From assembly GCA_902775595.1 (NCBI GenBank), contig CACYNF010000018.1:1-35124 (forward strand): DNA of 35,124 nt, given 5' to 3'. Positions 6,855 to 15,800 of the stretch are shown one piece after another. Source of the stretch: an uncultured bacterium. Its GTDB lineage: Bacteria > Verrucomicrobiota > Kiritimatiellia > RFP12 > UBA1067. The position numbers and the translations under genes were made by a program. Below the pieces are notes generated by a model. That model was not told the DNA's origin. It saw only the letters and a list, made by a program, of their open reading frames with translations, and made no database searches. Positions within the stretch are counted from its first letter, which is position 1, and the number at the start of each line of letters is the position of its first letter.

Positions 6855-8603
6855 ATGGAACTCAGCGATATTGTGAAGGCGGCCTTTGAGAAGGCGTATC
6901 CCGGCGAGGACTTCGGCGGCGTCAGGGTGCTGCCCGCTACCGATCCGAAATTCGGCGACTACCAGTGCAACGACGCGCTCAAGTTCGCGAAGAAGGCGAA
7001 GACCAATCCGCGCGAGGTCGGAGCGAAAGTGGCCGAGGCGCTCAAGGGCAACGACGTCTTCGAGAAGGTCGAGATCGCAGGCCCAGGGTTCCTCAACCTC
7101 ACCGTCTCCTCCGCCTGGCTCAATTCGCAGCTCGCGGATCTCGGCTCGCGGCCCCGCTGCGGCATCCCTCAGAAGGGCACAGGCAAGAAGATCGTAATCG
7201 ACTACTCGTCGCCGAACGCCGCGAAGCAGATGCACATCGGCCACATCCGCTCGACCGTCATCGGCTGCGCGATAGACAGGATATTCCGCTCGCTCGGCTA
7301 CGATGTGATAGCCGACAACCACCTCGGCGACTGGGGCACGCAGTTCGGCATACTCATCAAGGGCTACCGCGAGCTGCTCACCGACGACGAGCGCGAGAAC
7401 CTCACCGTCGCCAACCTCGAGAAGTGCTATGTCCTCTCCGCGGCGAAGGCGAAGGAGGAGGACGGTGTGTGGAAGGACGCGTGCAAGCAGGAGCTCGTGA
7501 AGCTCCAGCAGGGCGACAAGGACAACCTCGCGCTCTGGAAGCGCTTCATCGACATCTCGATCGGCGAGTTCGACCGCATGTACGCGAAGCTCGGCGTGAA
7601 ATTCGACACCTACCGCGGCGAGTCGTACTACAACGACACCATGCCTGGCATCGTCGCCAAGCTCCAGGAGATGGGGCTTGCCGTAGAGTCTGATGGCGCT
7701 CTCGTCGTCAACCTCGAATCCGAGAAGCTCGGCGTCGCGATCGTCCGCAAGTCCGACGGCGGCTACAACTACACGACGAGCGACCTCGCCTGCGTCAAGA
7801 CGCGCGTCGAGGAATACGACCCCGAGCGCATCATATACGTCACCGACGCCCGCCAGCAGCTCCACTTCAAGCAGTGGTTCTCGATCGCCGCGAAGATGGG
7901 CTACACGACAAAGCTCGTCCACGTTCCCTTCGGGCTCATGTCCTTCCAGGGCAAGGCGATCTCCACGCGCGAGGGCAACCTAATCAAGCTCGACGAACTT
8001 CTCGCAGAGGCCGTGAAACGATCGCTTGCGATAGTGATGTCTCGTCGTGGAACGGACGGGGCCTCTGGCGGCCCCGCACCCCTGCCCACGGACGACGACG
8101 TCAAACTTGCCGAGCAGATCGGCTACGGCGCGGTCAAGTACTCCGACCTCTCGCACGACCCGATCACCGACATCGACTTCAGCTGGGACAAGGCGCTCGC
8201 CCTCGAGGGCAATTCCGGCCCCTATCTCCAGTATGCCTACGCCCGCGTCTGCTCGCTTCTCGAGAAGGCGGGGAGTGGAACGGACGGGGCCTCGGGCGCC
8301 CCCGAACCCATGCCCAAGGATGTCGGCTTCGCCGTTTCCACTTCCTCCGAGAAGCGGCTTGCGCTGCAGCTCCTGGAGTTCCCGGGCGCGGTCGTGCGCG
8401 CGGCAGAGGCGTACAAGCCGAGCGTCCTCGCGGACTACCTCTTCCAGACGGCGCAGCTCTATTCGAGCTTCTACCAGAGCTCGCCGATTCTCAAGAGCGA
8501 GCCGTCCGTCCGCGCGGCGCGCCTGAAGCTGTGCGAGCTCTTCGGTAAGGTGCTTTCGACAGGACTCGGGCTCCTCGGCATTGACACGCCGCGCCACATT
8601 TGA
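6855..8603 (+). CDS. argS: Arginyl-tRNA synthetase
   Basis: This 582-residue cytoplasmic class I synthetase charges tRNA-Arg. The N-terminal Add-1 domain is followed by the catalytic SSPNAAKQMHIGHIRS block with HIGH at residues 127-130, and by HLGDWGTQFG. The AISTREGN segment (about 366-373) stands at the KMSKS position, as in many ArgRS. The anticodon-binding domain is recognisable from EGNSGPYLQYAYARV onward. Two related in-frame inserts encode GTDGASG-GPAPLP (about residues 398-412) and GTDGASG-APEPMP (about 474-488), each at a linker on either side of the conserved helix block. The ATG at 6855 follows a -10 box at 10 nt and has no ribosome binding site. It is followed by tRNA-Ser. Confidence 0.95.
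   Translation: MELSDIVKAAFEKAYPGEDFGGVRVLPATDPKFGDYQCNDALKFAKKAKTNPREVGAKVAEALKGNDVFEKVEIAGPGFLNLTVSSAWLNSQLADLGSRPRCGIPQKGTGKKIVIDYSSPNAAKQMHIGHIRSTVIGCAIDRIFRSLGYDVIADNHLGDWGTQFGILIKGYRELLTDDERENLTVANLEKCYVLSAAKAKEEDGVWKDACKQELVKLQQGDKDNLALWKRFIDISIGEFDRMYAKLGVKFDTYRGESYYNDTMPGIVAKLQEMGLAVESDGALVVNLESEKLGVAIVRKSDGGYNYTTSDLACVKTRVEEYDPERIIYVTDARQQLHFKQWFSIAAKMGYTTKLVHVPFGLMSFQGKAISTREGNLIKLDELLAEAVKRSLAIVMSRRGTDGASGGPAPLPTDDDVKLAEQIGYGAVKYSDLSHDPITDIDFSWDKALALEGNSGPYLQYAYARVCSLLEKAGSGTDGASGAPEPMPKDVGFAVSTSSEKRLALQLLEFPGAVVRAAEAYKPSVLADYLFQTAQLYSSFYQSSPILKSEPSVRAARLKLCELFGKVLSTGLGLLGIDTPRHI
8047..8089 (+). repeat. In-frame palindromic repeat in argS, copy 1
   Basis: The core GGGGCC-TCTGGC-GGCCCC is a palindrome. 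The copy shares about 39 of 44 bases with 8275-8316, including the first 19 bases (starting GTGGAACGGACGG). It encodes a Gly/Pro-rich linker (GTDGASGGPAPLP) between the catalytic core and the anticodon-binding domain. Confidence 0.8.
8275..8316 (+). repeat. In-frame palindromic repeat in argS, copy 2
   Basis: Second copy of the element at 8047-8089, about 230 bp downstream and in the same reading frame, encoding GTDGASGAPEPMP. The core GGGGC...GCCCC is again self-complementary. Differences between the copies are single substitutions, so both descend from one mobile or duplicated sequence. Confidence 0.8.
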
Positions 8604-8624
8604 TACCATATTCACCCACTTGCA

Positions 8625-8716
8625 GGAGAGATGGCAGAGCCTGGTTGAATGCACATGACTCGAAATCATGCATACCCGCAAGGGTATCGGGGGTTCGAAT
8701 CCCTCTCTCTCCGCCA
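8625..8716 (+). tRNA. tRNA-Ser (anticodon CGA)
   Basis: Acceptor GGAGAGA (8625-8631) pairs with TCTCTCC (8706-8712). The discriminator is G and CCA is encoded. The anticodon stem CATGA/TCATG holds the loop CTCGAAA (anticodon CGA, codon UCG). The long variable arm (CATACCC-GCAA-GGGTAT) identifies a serine tRNA, and the T-loop TTCGAAT is present. It lies 21 bp after argS and may be co-transcribed with it. Confidence 0.96.
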
Positions 8717-8801
8717 GATGCGTTCCCCGATGTGACCTTCGCCGTGACCGGCGATTCCACTTCATAGATTTTCCCTATGCGCTGTCGATTTGCAATTGCA
8801 T

Positions 8802-8830
8802 GGGACAAAGACCGTATTATTTGATATAAT
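8802..8830 (+). promoter_or_regulatory. Promoter of the Tol-like operon
   Basis: TATAAT at 8825-8830 lies 17 bp after a weak -35 (GGGACA, 8802-8807). Unlike several neighbours, this gene has a normal leader: 33 nt from the -10 to the ATG with a ribosome binding site (AAAGGAATC). No other feature is seen in the 8717-8863 gap. Confidence 0.6.
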
Positions 8831-8863
8831 TACACAAAACGCAGAAAAGGAATCTCCGCAAAC

Positions 8864-9664
8864 ATGAAAAAACAGATGGTTGTCGTCGCGCTCGCGCTTG
8901 CGGGTGCCGTGTGGTTCAAGGGAATTCTCGCGCAGGAGGCCGCTAAGCCGGCGGAGGGGGCCGAGGTCGCCGCCGCCGAGGCCGCGCCAGCGGAGGGGGC
9001 CGAGGCCGCCGCCGAGGCGGAGGCGCCGAAGGAGATCACCGCGCTCGACCAGTGGGCGACCTACATCAAGCAGGGCGGCAAGACGATGTGGTTCATCGGG
9101 CTCCTCTCCATCCTCGGACTCGGCTGCGCGCTCGAGCGCTTTTGGAACATGCGCCGCTCCCGGATCGTCCCGGACGGATTCTCCGCGAAGGTGATTGAGC
9201 TCTGGAAGAGCGGCAAGACGGACGAGGTCGCCGCGCTCTGCACCAGGAACCGCTCGATGCTCGCGCGCGTCGTCGAGACGATGCTCCAGCACGGGGATTC
9301 CAAGGACTACCAGGAGGTGAAGCAGTTCGCCGAGGACAAGGCGGGGCGCGAGCTCAGGCTCGAGAACCGCAAGAGCGCGATGCTCGCGACGGCCGCGACG
9401 CTCTCGCCGCTTCTCGGACTCTTCGGGACGGTTCTCGGCCTCCTCGGCGCGTTCGGCACCGTCGCCGCCATGGGCGAGATGGGCGACGCGTCCGTCCTCG
9501 CCGACGACATCGGCCAGGCGCTCATAACGACGGTCGCGGGCCTTGCGGTCTCCATGCCGTGCCTCTTCGCCTACAACTACATCAAGGGCAGGCTGAACCT
9601 CTTCTCCGTGCTCCTCGAGGAGGAGATATCAGACCTCGTCAACCAGGTCTTCATCAGGCGCTAA
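8864..9664 (+). CDS. TolQ/ExbB/MotA-family proton channel protein
   Basis: This 266-residue inner-membrane protein is the channel partner of the next gene. It uses the proton gradient to drive a periplasmic rod. After a signal-like N-terminal helix (about 5-22) comes a Glu/Ala/Pro linker made of a 13-residue repeat (PAEGAEVAAAEAA, PAEGAEAAAEAEA; 39-bp period at DNA level). Membrane helices follow at about 73-92 (MWFIGLLSILGLGCALERF), 175-197 (TLSPLLGLFGTVLGLLGAF) and 220-241 (ITTVAGLAVSMPCLFAYN), the last two forming the conserved ExbB/TolQ core. The N-terminal signal plus linker is an extension compared with E. coli TolQ or ExbB. It is the first gene of a four-gene operon. Confidence 0.92.
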   Translation: MKKQMVVVALALAGAVWFKGILAQEAAKPAEGAEVAAAEAAPAEGAEAAAEAEAPKEITALDQWATYIKQGGKTMWFIGLLSILGLGCALERFWNMRRSRIVPDGFSAKVIELWKSGKTDEVAALCTRNRSMLARVVETMLQHGDSKDYQEVKQFAEDKAGRELRLENRKSAMLATAATLSPLLGLFGTVLGLLGAFGTVAAMGEMGDASVLADDIGQALITTVAGLAVSMPCLFAYNYIKGRLNLFSVLLEEEISDLVNQVFIRR

Positions 9665-9684
9665 CCGTTCCGGAGGCATAGGAG

Positions 9685-10098
9685 ATGGCCGTCAAGTACG
9701 AAGAGGAAGAGCACATCGAGATCCAGATGACCTCGATGATGGACTGCATCTTCCTGATGCTCATATTCTTCCTGGTTTCCTCCCAGCTGAAGAAGGTCGA
9801 GAAGGAGCTTCCCATCGAGCTCCCCCGCGCCAACACGACGCGCGACGTCAAGTCGACCCCCGACCTCATCACCGTCTCGGTGAACGCGAAGGGCGAGCTG
9901 TTCGTGAACTCGAAGCCGGTCGGCGACGCCGGACTCAAGAACGCCCTCGCGAACGCCGCGAAGGAGAACCCCGACCGCCGCATCAGGATAAACGGCGACG
10001 TCTTCGCGCCGTTCCGCTCGATTGTCCAGGTGCTCGACACCTGCCAGGGCGAGGGGCTCACGGTGGTCGGCATCCACACCGCGACCGACATAAGGTGA
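9685..10098 (+). CDS. TolR/ExbD-family protein
   Basis: This 137-residue protein has one membrane helix and a periplasmic domain. A short cytoplasmic start (EEEEHIEIQMTSMMD) leads into the helix with the essential acidic residue Asp20, the proton-carrying position of ExbD/TolR. The periplasmic part (LITVSVNAKGELFVNSKPVG, then RRIRINGDVFAPFRSIVQVLD) is the standard beta-alpha fold. The gene lies 20 bp after the channel gene with a GGAGG/GGAG ribosome binding site, and 10 bp before the TolA-like gene. With the preceding protein it forms the energising complex. TolR versus ExbD cannot be decided from sequence alone, but the downstream TolA-like protein favours the Tol type. Confidence 0.92.
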   Translation: MAVKYEEEEHIEIQMTSMMDCIFLMLIFFLVSSQLKKVEKELPIELPRANTTRDVKSTPDLITVSVNAKGELFVNSKPVGDAGLKNALANAAKENPDRRIRINGDVFAPFRSIVQVLDTCQGEGLTVVGIHTATDIR

Positions 10099-10108
10099 TC
10101 TGCCAGCC

Positions 10109-12835
10109 ATGAGCGACAACAGCGACAGCGTCGACATCAGCCTGCAGTCCGACGACATCCGCCGCCGCGAGAGGAGGCGCCGCCGCCAGGGGCCCCTCTG
10201 GGGATTCCTCTCCGTCGCCGCGCATGTCGCGTTCTTCGCCGTCATCATCTTCTGCACTCCTGTGAAGGATCTCGTCTTCGAGGAGAAGGAGATGCCGCCC
10301 CCGAATCCGGCAGAGGACCTTTCGGCGGATCGCCTCGAGGACCTCTCCGACCGCCTCGAGGAGGCCCACAGGAACGAGCTTCTCGAGGAACTCGAGGAGA
10401 TGCAGGCCGTCCTGCACAACATGGAGATGATGAAGCAGGAGCTTCTCGAGGACTACGACGACTTCGCCGAGGAGAACTCCAGGACGATGAAGGACGAGCT
10501 CGAGAAGCTGCTGGACGAGGCGGAGAAGGCCCAGCGCAAGGCGGTGGAGGAGCAGCCCAAGGTCGAGCAGAAGGTCGAGGAGCTGGTCCGCGAGGAGCAG
10601 CAGAACCTCGACGACGAGAACAGGCAGAAGAAGCTCCGCGAGCTCGCCGCGGACGTCATGCTCGAATCCGGCGCGAAGGTCGTCGACGAGATGGCGAAGG
10701 CCGTCAACGCGCTCGACAGGCTCCAGATCCAGGCCGAGTTCACTGGGCTCGCGAAGGCCGCCAAGGCCGCCGAGAAGGCGATGGATGCGCAGAAGGAGGT
10801 CGCCGCCAGGCAGGACGTCGCCCAGCGCGAAACAAACGAGACCGCGGCGAAGCTCGCGAAGGCGCTGGACCACAGCCGCGAGAAGGAGCAGAACGAGAAG
10901 TGGAAGCGCGAGCAGGAGCAGCGTCGCGACAAGGCTAAGGCGGACGCCGAACAGGCGCACCAGCGCATGGAGCAGGCAAGGGCCGACCAGAAGAAGGCCG
11001 ATGCCGAGAGGCAGGACGCCGAGAAGAGGCGCGAGACCGCGAATGCCGAGGGCGAGAAGGCGAAGAACGAGGAGAAGTCCCTCAAGGAGCAGGCTTCGAA
11101 GACCGAGGACAAGAACAAGGCGAACGAACTCCGCCAGAAGGCCGACGCCGCCTCGAGGCTCGCCCGCGAGAAGCGCGACGAGAGCCACAGGGCGAACGAA
11201 GAAGCCCGCCGCAGGCAGAACGAGTACAATTCCGCCGTCCACCGCGAAAAGAACGAGGAGCGCAACGAGGAGCGCGCGCGGAAGAACGAGGAGGACGCAA
11301 AGGCGAACATCGCGAAGGCCGAGGAGCGCATACGCGAGAAGGAGAACGCCCTCATGGAAATCGAGAAGACCCGCCGCGAGAAGGGAACGCACGCCCAGGT
11401 CGAGAACCTGCAGAAGGTGCGCAAGGATCAGGAGGAGCTCGCGAAGAAGCTCGCCGCGGTCCGCGAAGCCCTCGCGAACGACACGCCCAGTCTCGAGAAG
11501 CTCGCGTCCGAGGAATTCCGTGACAGCGAGATGGTCCGCAGGAACCTCTCCTCCATGAAGCTCGTCGCCGCGTACGAACTCGCTAAGGAGATGGAGGCGA
11601 AGATCACCGAGAACTACAAGGACATCAAGGCGACCGAGACGGCGATAAGCCGCCGCATGAGCTACAAGGCCGCGCAGAAGCTCACCGACGTCGCGCGCAC
11701 CGAGCGCATGGAGCTCGACGAGAAGACCCGCGAGGCCCTCGAGGCGAGGGTGAGGACGAAGTCGGCCCTCGACGCGCAGAAGGTGGCGGAGGCCGATGTC
11801 ATGCGCGAGGCGGACAACATCGTCGAGTCGTCGAAGGCCATGATGGAGGACGCCATGAAGATCGTCAAGCCCGACTTCGCGGCGAAGTCCTCCTCCGGGT
11901 CCAGGAGCTCCCGCGGCGAAAAGGTCGAATGGCTCACTGAGGAGAACTTCAAGGACAGGGATTCCGCGGAGGCCCGCGCAGAGCGCCTCGCGGCGATGAG
12001 CGCGGACGCCGACTACCAGCTCGCGCTCTCGGAGGCCGCCGCCGAGGACGAGTCGCAGCGCGTTAAGAACGTCGCCGCCGTCCAGCGCAATCGGCCCTCG
12101 TCGTTCGAAGGAGAGGGCGAAGCCGCGGCGCAGGGGATTCCCGGCTCGCAGAAGGCCGACGACAGCGGCGGACGTCGTGCGAAGCAGGGAAGCGGCCAGA
12201 AGGACGCGCTCTTCGGCGGCGGCGGACCTGGTCCGCTGCAGGGCACGATGCCCGACCTCATCGCCGGCAACGTGGTGCGCTTCGGCAGGCTTCCGACGGG
12301 CGTCCAGGAGAACTTAGGCGGAATTCCCGCGAAGTGGATGTACGTCAACTCCTGGTATGTGATCGGTCCGTTCCCGAACCCGAACCGCGTGAACCTCCGC
12401 CGCAAGTTCCCGCCGGAATCCGTCATCGACCTCGACGCGACCTATCCCGGCAAGGACGGCAAGATGGTCGGCTGGCGGTTCATGCAGGCGCAGTCCTCCG
12501 TCCGCGAATGGTGGGGTGCGCCGTTCAAGGCGCGCGTCAAACTCAACGGCGACCACCAGTACGAAATCTGGTATGCGTACGCCGAAGTGTTCTCGGATAC
12601 CGAGGGCGACGTCTGGTTCGCCGTCGGATCGGACGACCGCAGCGACGTGTGGCTGAACGGACAGCCCGTCTGGGGGTCCTCCAACAAGCTCAAGCCCTGG
12701 CAGATCTCCGAGGGATTCCGGCTCGTGCATCTCAAGCGCGGGCGGAACCGCATCCTCATGCGCGTCGAGAACGGCTGGGGTCCGCTCGAATGGTCCCTCT
12801 GCATCGGCGTCGGCGAAGGCAACCCCTCGAAATAG
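10109..12835 (+). CDS. TolA-like giant coiled-coil protein with C-terminal beta-sandwich-like domain
   Basis: This 908-residue protein is encoded where TolA or TonB would be expected. An Arg-rich cytoplasmic start precedes one membrane helix with SVAAHVAFFAVII (Ser35, His39). It has the same S-x3-H spacing that TolA and TonB use to touch their motor, and it resembles the E. coli TolA helix. EMPPPNP follows. Residues about 60-620 are an almost unbroken Glu/Lys/Arg/Ala helix, far longer than the TolA rod. A low-complexity hinge (about 650-720) leads to a C-terminal domain (VWFAVGSDDRSDVWLNGQPV; RIL-MRVENGWG). That domain looks like a PA14/GH2-type beta domain and unlike TolA domain III. I infer a rod reaching the peptidoglycan or outer membrane and moved by the two upstream proteins. 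Confidence 0.75.
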   Translation: MSDNSDSVDISLQSDDIRRRERRRRRQGPLWGFLSVAAHVAFFAVIIFCTPVKDLVFEEKEMPPPNPAEDLSADRLEDLSDRLEEAHRNELLEELEEMQAVLHNMEMMKQELLEDYDDFAEENSRTMKDELEKLLDEAEKAQRKAVEEQPKVEQKVEELVREEQQNLDDENRQKKLRELAADVMLESGAKVVDEMAKAVNALDRLQIQAEFTGLAKAAKAAEKAMDAQKEVAARQDVAQRETNETAAKLAKALDHSREKEQNEKWKREQEQRRDKAKADAEQAHQRMEQARADQKKADAERQDAEKRRETANAEGEKAKNEEKSLKEQASKTEDKNKANELRQKADAASRLAREKRDESHRANEEARRRQNEYNSAVHREKNEERNEERARKNEEDAKANIAKAEERIREKENALMEIEKTRREKGTHAQVENLQKVRKDQEELAKKLAAVREALANDTPSLEKLASEEFRDSEMVRRNLSSMKLVAAYELAKEMEAKITENYKDIKATETAISRRMSYKAAQKLTDVARTERMELDEKTREALEARVRTKSALDAQKVAEADVMREADNIVESSKAMMEDAMKIVKPDFAAKSSSGSRSSRGEKVEWLTEENFKDRDSAEARAERLAAMSADADYQLALSEAAAEDESQRVKNVAAVQRNRPSSFEGEGEAAAQGIPGSQKADDSGGRRAKQGSGQKDALFGGGGPGPLQGTMPDLIAGNVVRFGRLPTGVQENLGGIPAKWMYVNSWYVIGPFPNPNRVNLRRKFPPESVIDLDATYPGKDGKMVGWRFMQAQSSVREWWGAPFKARVKLNGDHQYEIWYAYAEVFSDTEGDVWFAVGSDDRSDVWLNGQPVWGSSNKLKPWQISEGFRLVHLKRGRNRILMRVENGWGPLEWSLCIGVGEGNPSK

Positions 12836-12886
12836 AGGCGAAGATTTTTTGTAAGATTCCCCCTCGGCCGGCGAGTATGGGGTGAT

Positions 12887-15800
12887 ATGAACAAGAAGAA
12901 ACTCGCCGTCGTAGGGGCGTTCGCCGCCCTCGCAGTCGCGCTCTGCGCCACTGCTTCGTCGTTGTTCTGGGTCTGCCGCAAGGTTCGCGCCTTCGAAGCC
13001 GAGCATGGAGGCAGCGTCTACGCCAACTTGAGCAAGGCGCAGATGGACGAAATCGTCAAGGCGAAGATAAAACAGGCCGCGACCAACACGGCTCCCGCCT
13101 CCGCCTCGACTGCCGTGCAGCCGCAACCTGCGCCCACCGCCGAGAAGCCGAAGGGCCCGCCTCCTCCGCCGAAGCCGATGGTGAGGTTCGCCGCCCCCGG
13201 CCGCTATCTCCCGCCCGGCGGCGCGAGGGCCGTTGGCGTGGAGTCCGTAAATGTGACGAACATCCACGCCGAGATTCGCCGCGTGGTGCCTGAAAACATC
13301 GTCCAGCTTCTCGCCCGCGAGGAGCGCGAGTACAGCCGCTATCGGTGGGGAGGCTCCGCGGACGACAAGGAGACCGCGGAGCTTTCGGGCGAGGTCGAGG
13401 AACGCGACTTTGCCTGCGTGAACAGGCCGAACGAAAAGGAGACCGTTGCCGTGCCAGTCAAGATGAACGACGGCGGCAGTTCAAACGGCGTCTTCCTCGT
13501 CGCCGTCAGAAGCGCCGACCGCCCGTGCACGGACGACTGCTGGTGGGTCGATGAATCAAAGCAGAACCCCAGCCGCTACCGGCTCGTCTCGCTTTCCGAC
13601 CTCGGGCTTTCCGTCCGCATGAACGGAACCGACTCGCCCGGCGTCTGGGTGACTTCGCTTATGAATGGCACGCCTCTCGACGGCGTCAAGGTGGCGGTGT
13701 ATTCCAAAGCCAACATCAAGGTGATGGAAGGCGAGACCGACGAGAACGGCTGGAGCCGCCTCGTGCGCGTCGCGAAGGGCGAGCCGTTTGCCGTCGTCGC
13801 CACAAGCGCCGATGGCGCCGACAGCACGTTCCTCGCTCTCCGCGACTCGATGGAAGTCGACGAGACGTATCCAGACGGATGCCGCCCAGAATACCTCGCG
13901 GACGACGGCGTGGAGGCGTTCCTCTGGACCGACCGCGGCATCTACCGCCACGACGAGAGGATCATGGTTCACGCGCTTCTGAGGAACGGCCGCCGCCAGG
14001 CGCCAAACCCAATGCCGGTCGAGCTGCGGCTCGTGAGCCCGAAAGGGGACACATACTCCCACCTCACGGCGACGACCGACGCCGAGGGGTCGCTTTTGTG
14101 CGATAAGTTTACCGTCCCCGCAGACCAGCCGAGCGGCGCGTGGAAGTTCCAGGCGAAGATTCCCGGCAAGGACGGCCGCATACTCGGGACGGCGGGGATA
14201 AAGGTCGAGGAGTTCGCGCCGCCGCAGATACGCGTCAAGGTCGAGGCGGACGCCTCGGCGCATCCGTCGAACTTCGCGTTTTTCGTCTCCGCGGAACACC
14301 TTTTCGGCGGTCCTGCCCACGCGCTCGCCTGCGAGGGCGCAGTCGTGTTCGAGGACGTCGCCTTTGCGCCGCCGCAGTGGAAGGGATGGTCGTTCGGGAA
14401 CTGCGACCTCGGCCTCAAGCCGAATTTCCGGACACTTTCGAAGACTTCGCTCGACCGCGAAGGCAAATGCGTCATGTCCGCGCCGCTCTGGGCCGATTCG
14501 GGGCTGCCGAAGGCCGTGGTGCGCGCGACGGCCCAGGGAACCGTGTTCGAGGACGGCGGGCGCCCCGCGACGGCGCGCGCCTCCGCGGTTCTCCACTACT
14601 ACCCATACTACATTGGCTCAACGCTTGAGTCGTGGATGCGGCTCGACAACGGGCTCGCGCCGAAGATCCGCTTTGCCTGCGTGAAGCCGGACGGCTCGCG
14701 CCACGGGGAAAGCCGCACGCTCTCGGCGACCTTGGAGCGCATCGACTCCGTTTACTCGTACCGCCGCCAGTCGAACGGATGGGAGACATGGGATTGCGAG
14801 CGCATCCGCAAGGTCGTCGCGCCGGCCGCCAAGATCGTCGTTCCCGTAGGGGAGGACGCTACGTTCGAGATTCCCGCTGGCACCTGCGGCGACTACGCGC
14901 TGACGGTGACTGATCCCGAGACGGGCGTGTCGTTTGCAAAGACCTTCTACCTGAGCGACTGGGGCGACTCGGCGGTGCGCGCTCCGCTGTCCGACCCGAC
15001 GGCGGTCTCGCTCACGACCGACAAGCCGTTCTACCGCGTCGGCGAAACGCCGCGGCTGATGGTCCGCGCGCCGTTCGCCGGCTGGGCGCTCGTGTCGGTG
15101 CTGCGCGAGAAGGACGCGTACACAGACATCCTCGCGCTCACGAACGCGACGAGCGAGATCGCACTCAGGCCGGTCGCGGCGGATAACGCGCCGAACCTCG
15201 ACGTGTACGTGTCCGTCGTGCAGAGCGTAGAGGCGAACGCAAGGCACATGGCCGCGCGCGCCCACGGACAGACGACGGTCTCTGTGCGCCCTGCCGAGGA
15301 CGAGATCGCCGTCAGGATCGCGAAATGCGATGTCGCCGTCGGCGGCGAGAAGGGCTCGTCCGCGACCGTCGCCTTCGAGGCGCGCGGCGCATCTGCCGCG
15401 CTCGTCACGGTCGTGGACGAGGGGATAAACATCCTTACGGACGAGCAGGTGCCCGACCCCGCGGCGCATTTTGCCGCGCCGCGCCAGGCGAGCCATCCGC
15501 TCTACGACATCTACCACCGCATGCTTCCGGTGCTTGGCGGGGACTTGCTTCGCGCGAGCGGCGTCAAGACCGGCGGCGGCGCGGGGGCGGAGATGCTCGG
15601 GCGCGTAAGCCCGGTGCCGACGCGCAGGTTCAAGCCGCTCTCGCGCTGGAGCGGCCGCGTGGAAGTCGGCGAAGACGGGAAGGGCGTGTGCGAGTTTCCG
15701 CTCGGCGAGTTCGTCGGGGAGGTCCGCGCGACGGTCGTAGCGTGGAGCGCGTCGGCGTCTGGCTCGGCCGCGGTTCAGGCGAAGGTCACGCCGAAGGTCG

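Noticed and set aside
6773..6892. Small open frame starting MKKTTAVLVLAAADSAAG before argS
   Set aside because: It looks like a signal peptide but runs over the argS promoter and into argS in another frame, with no ribosome binding site.
10058..11392. Minus-strand open frame of Leu/Val/Arg repeats opposite the TolA-like gene
   Set aside because: It is the complement of GAG/AAG/GCG-rich coiled-coil codons; there is no start signal or plausible protein.
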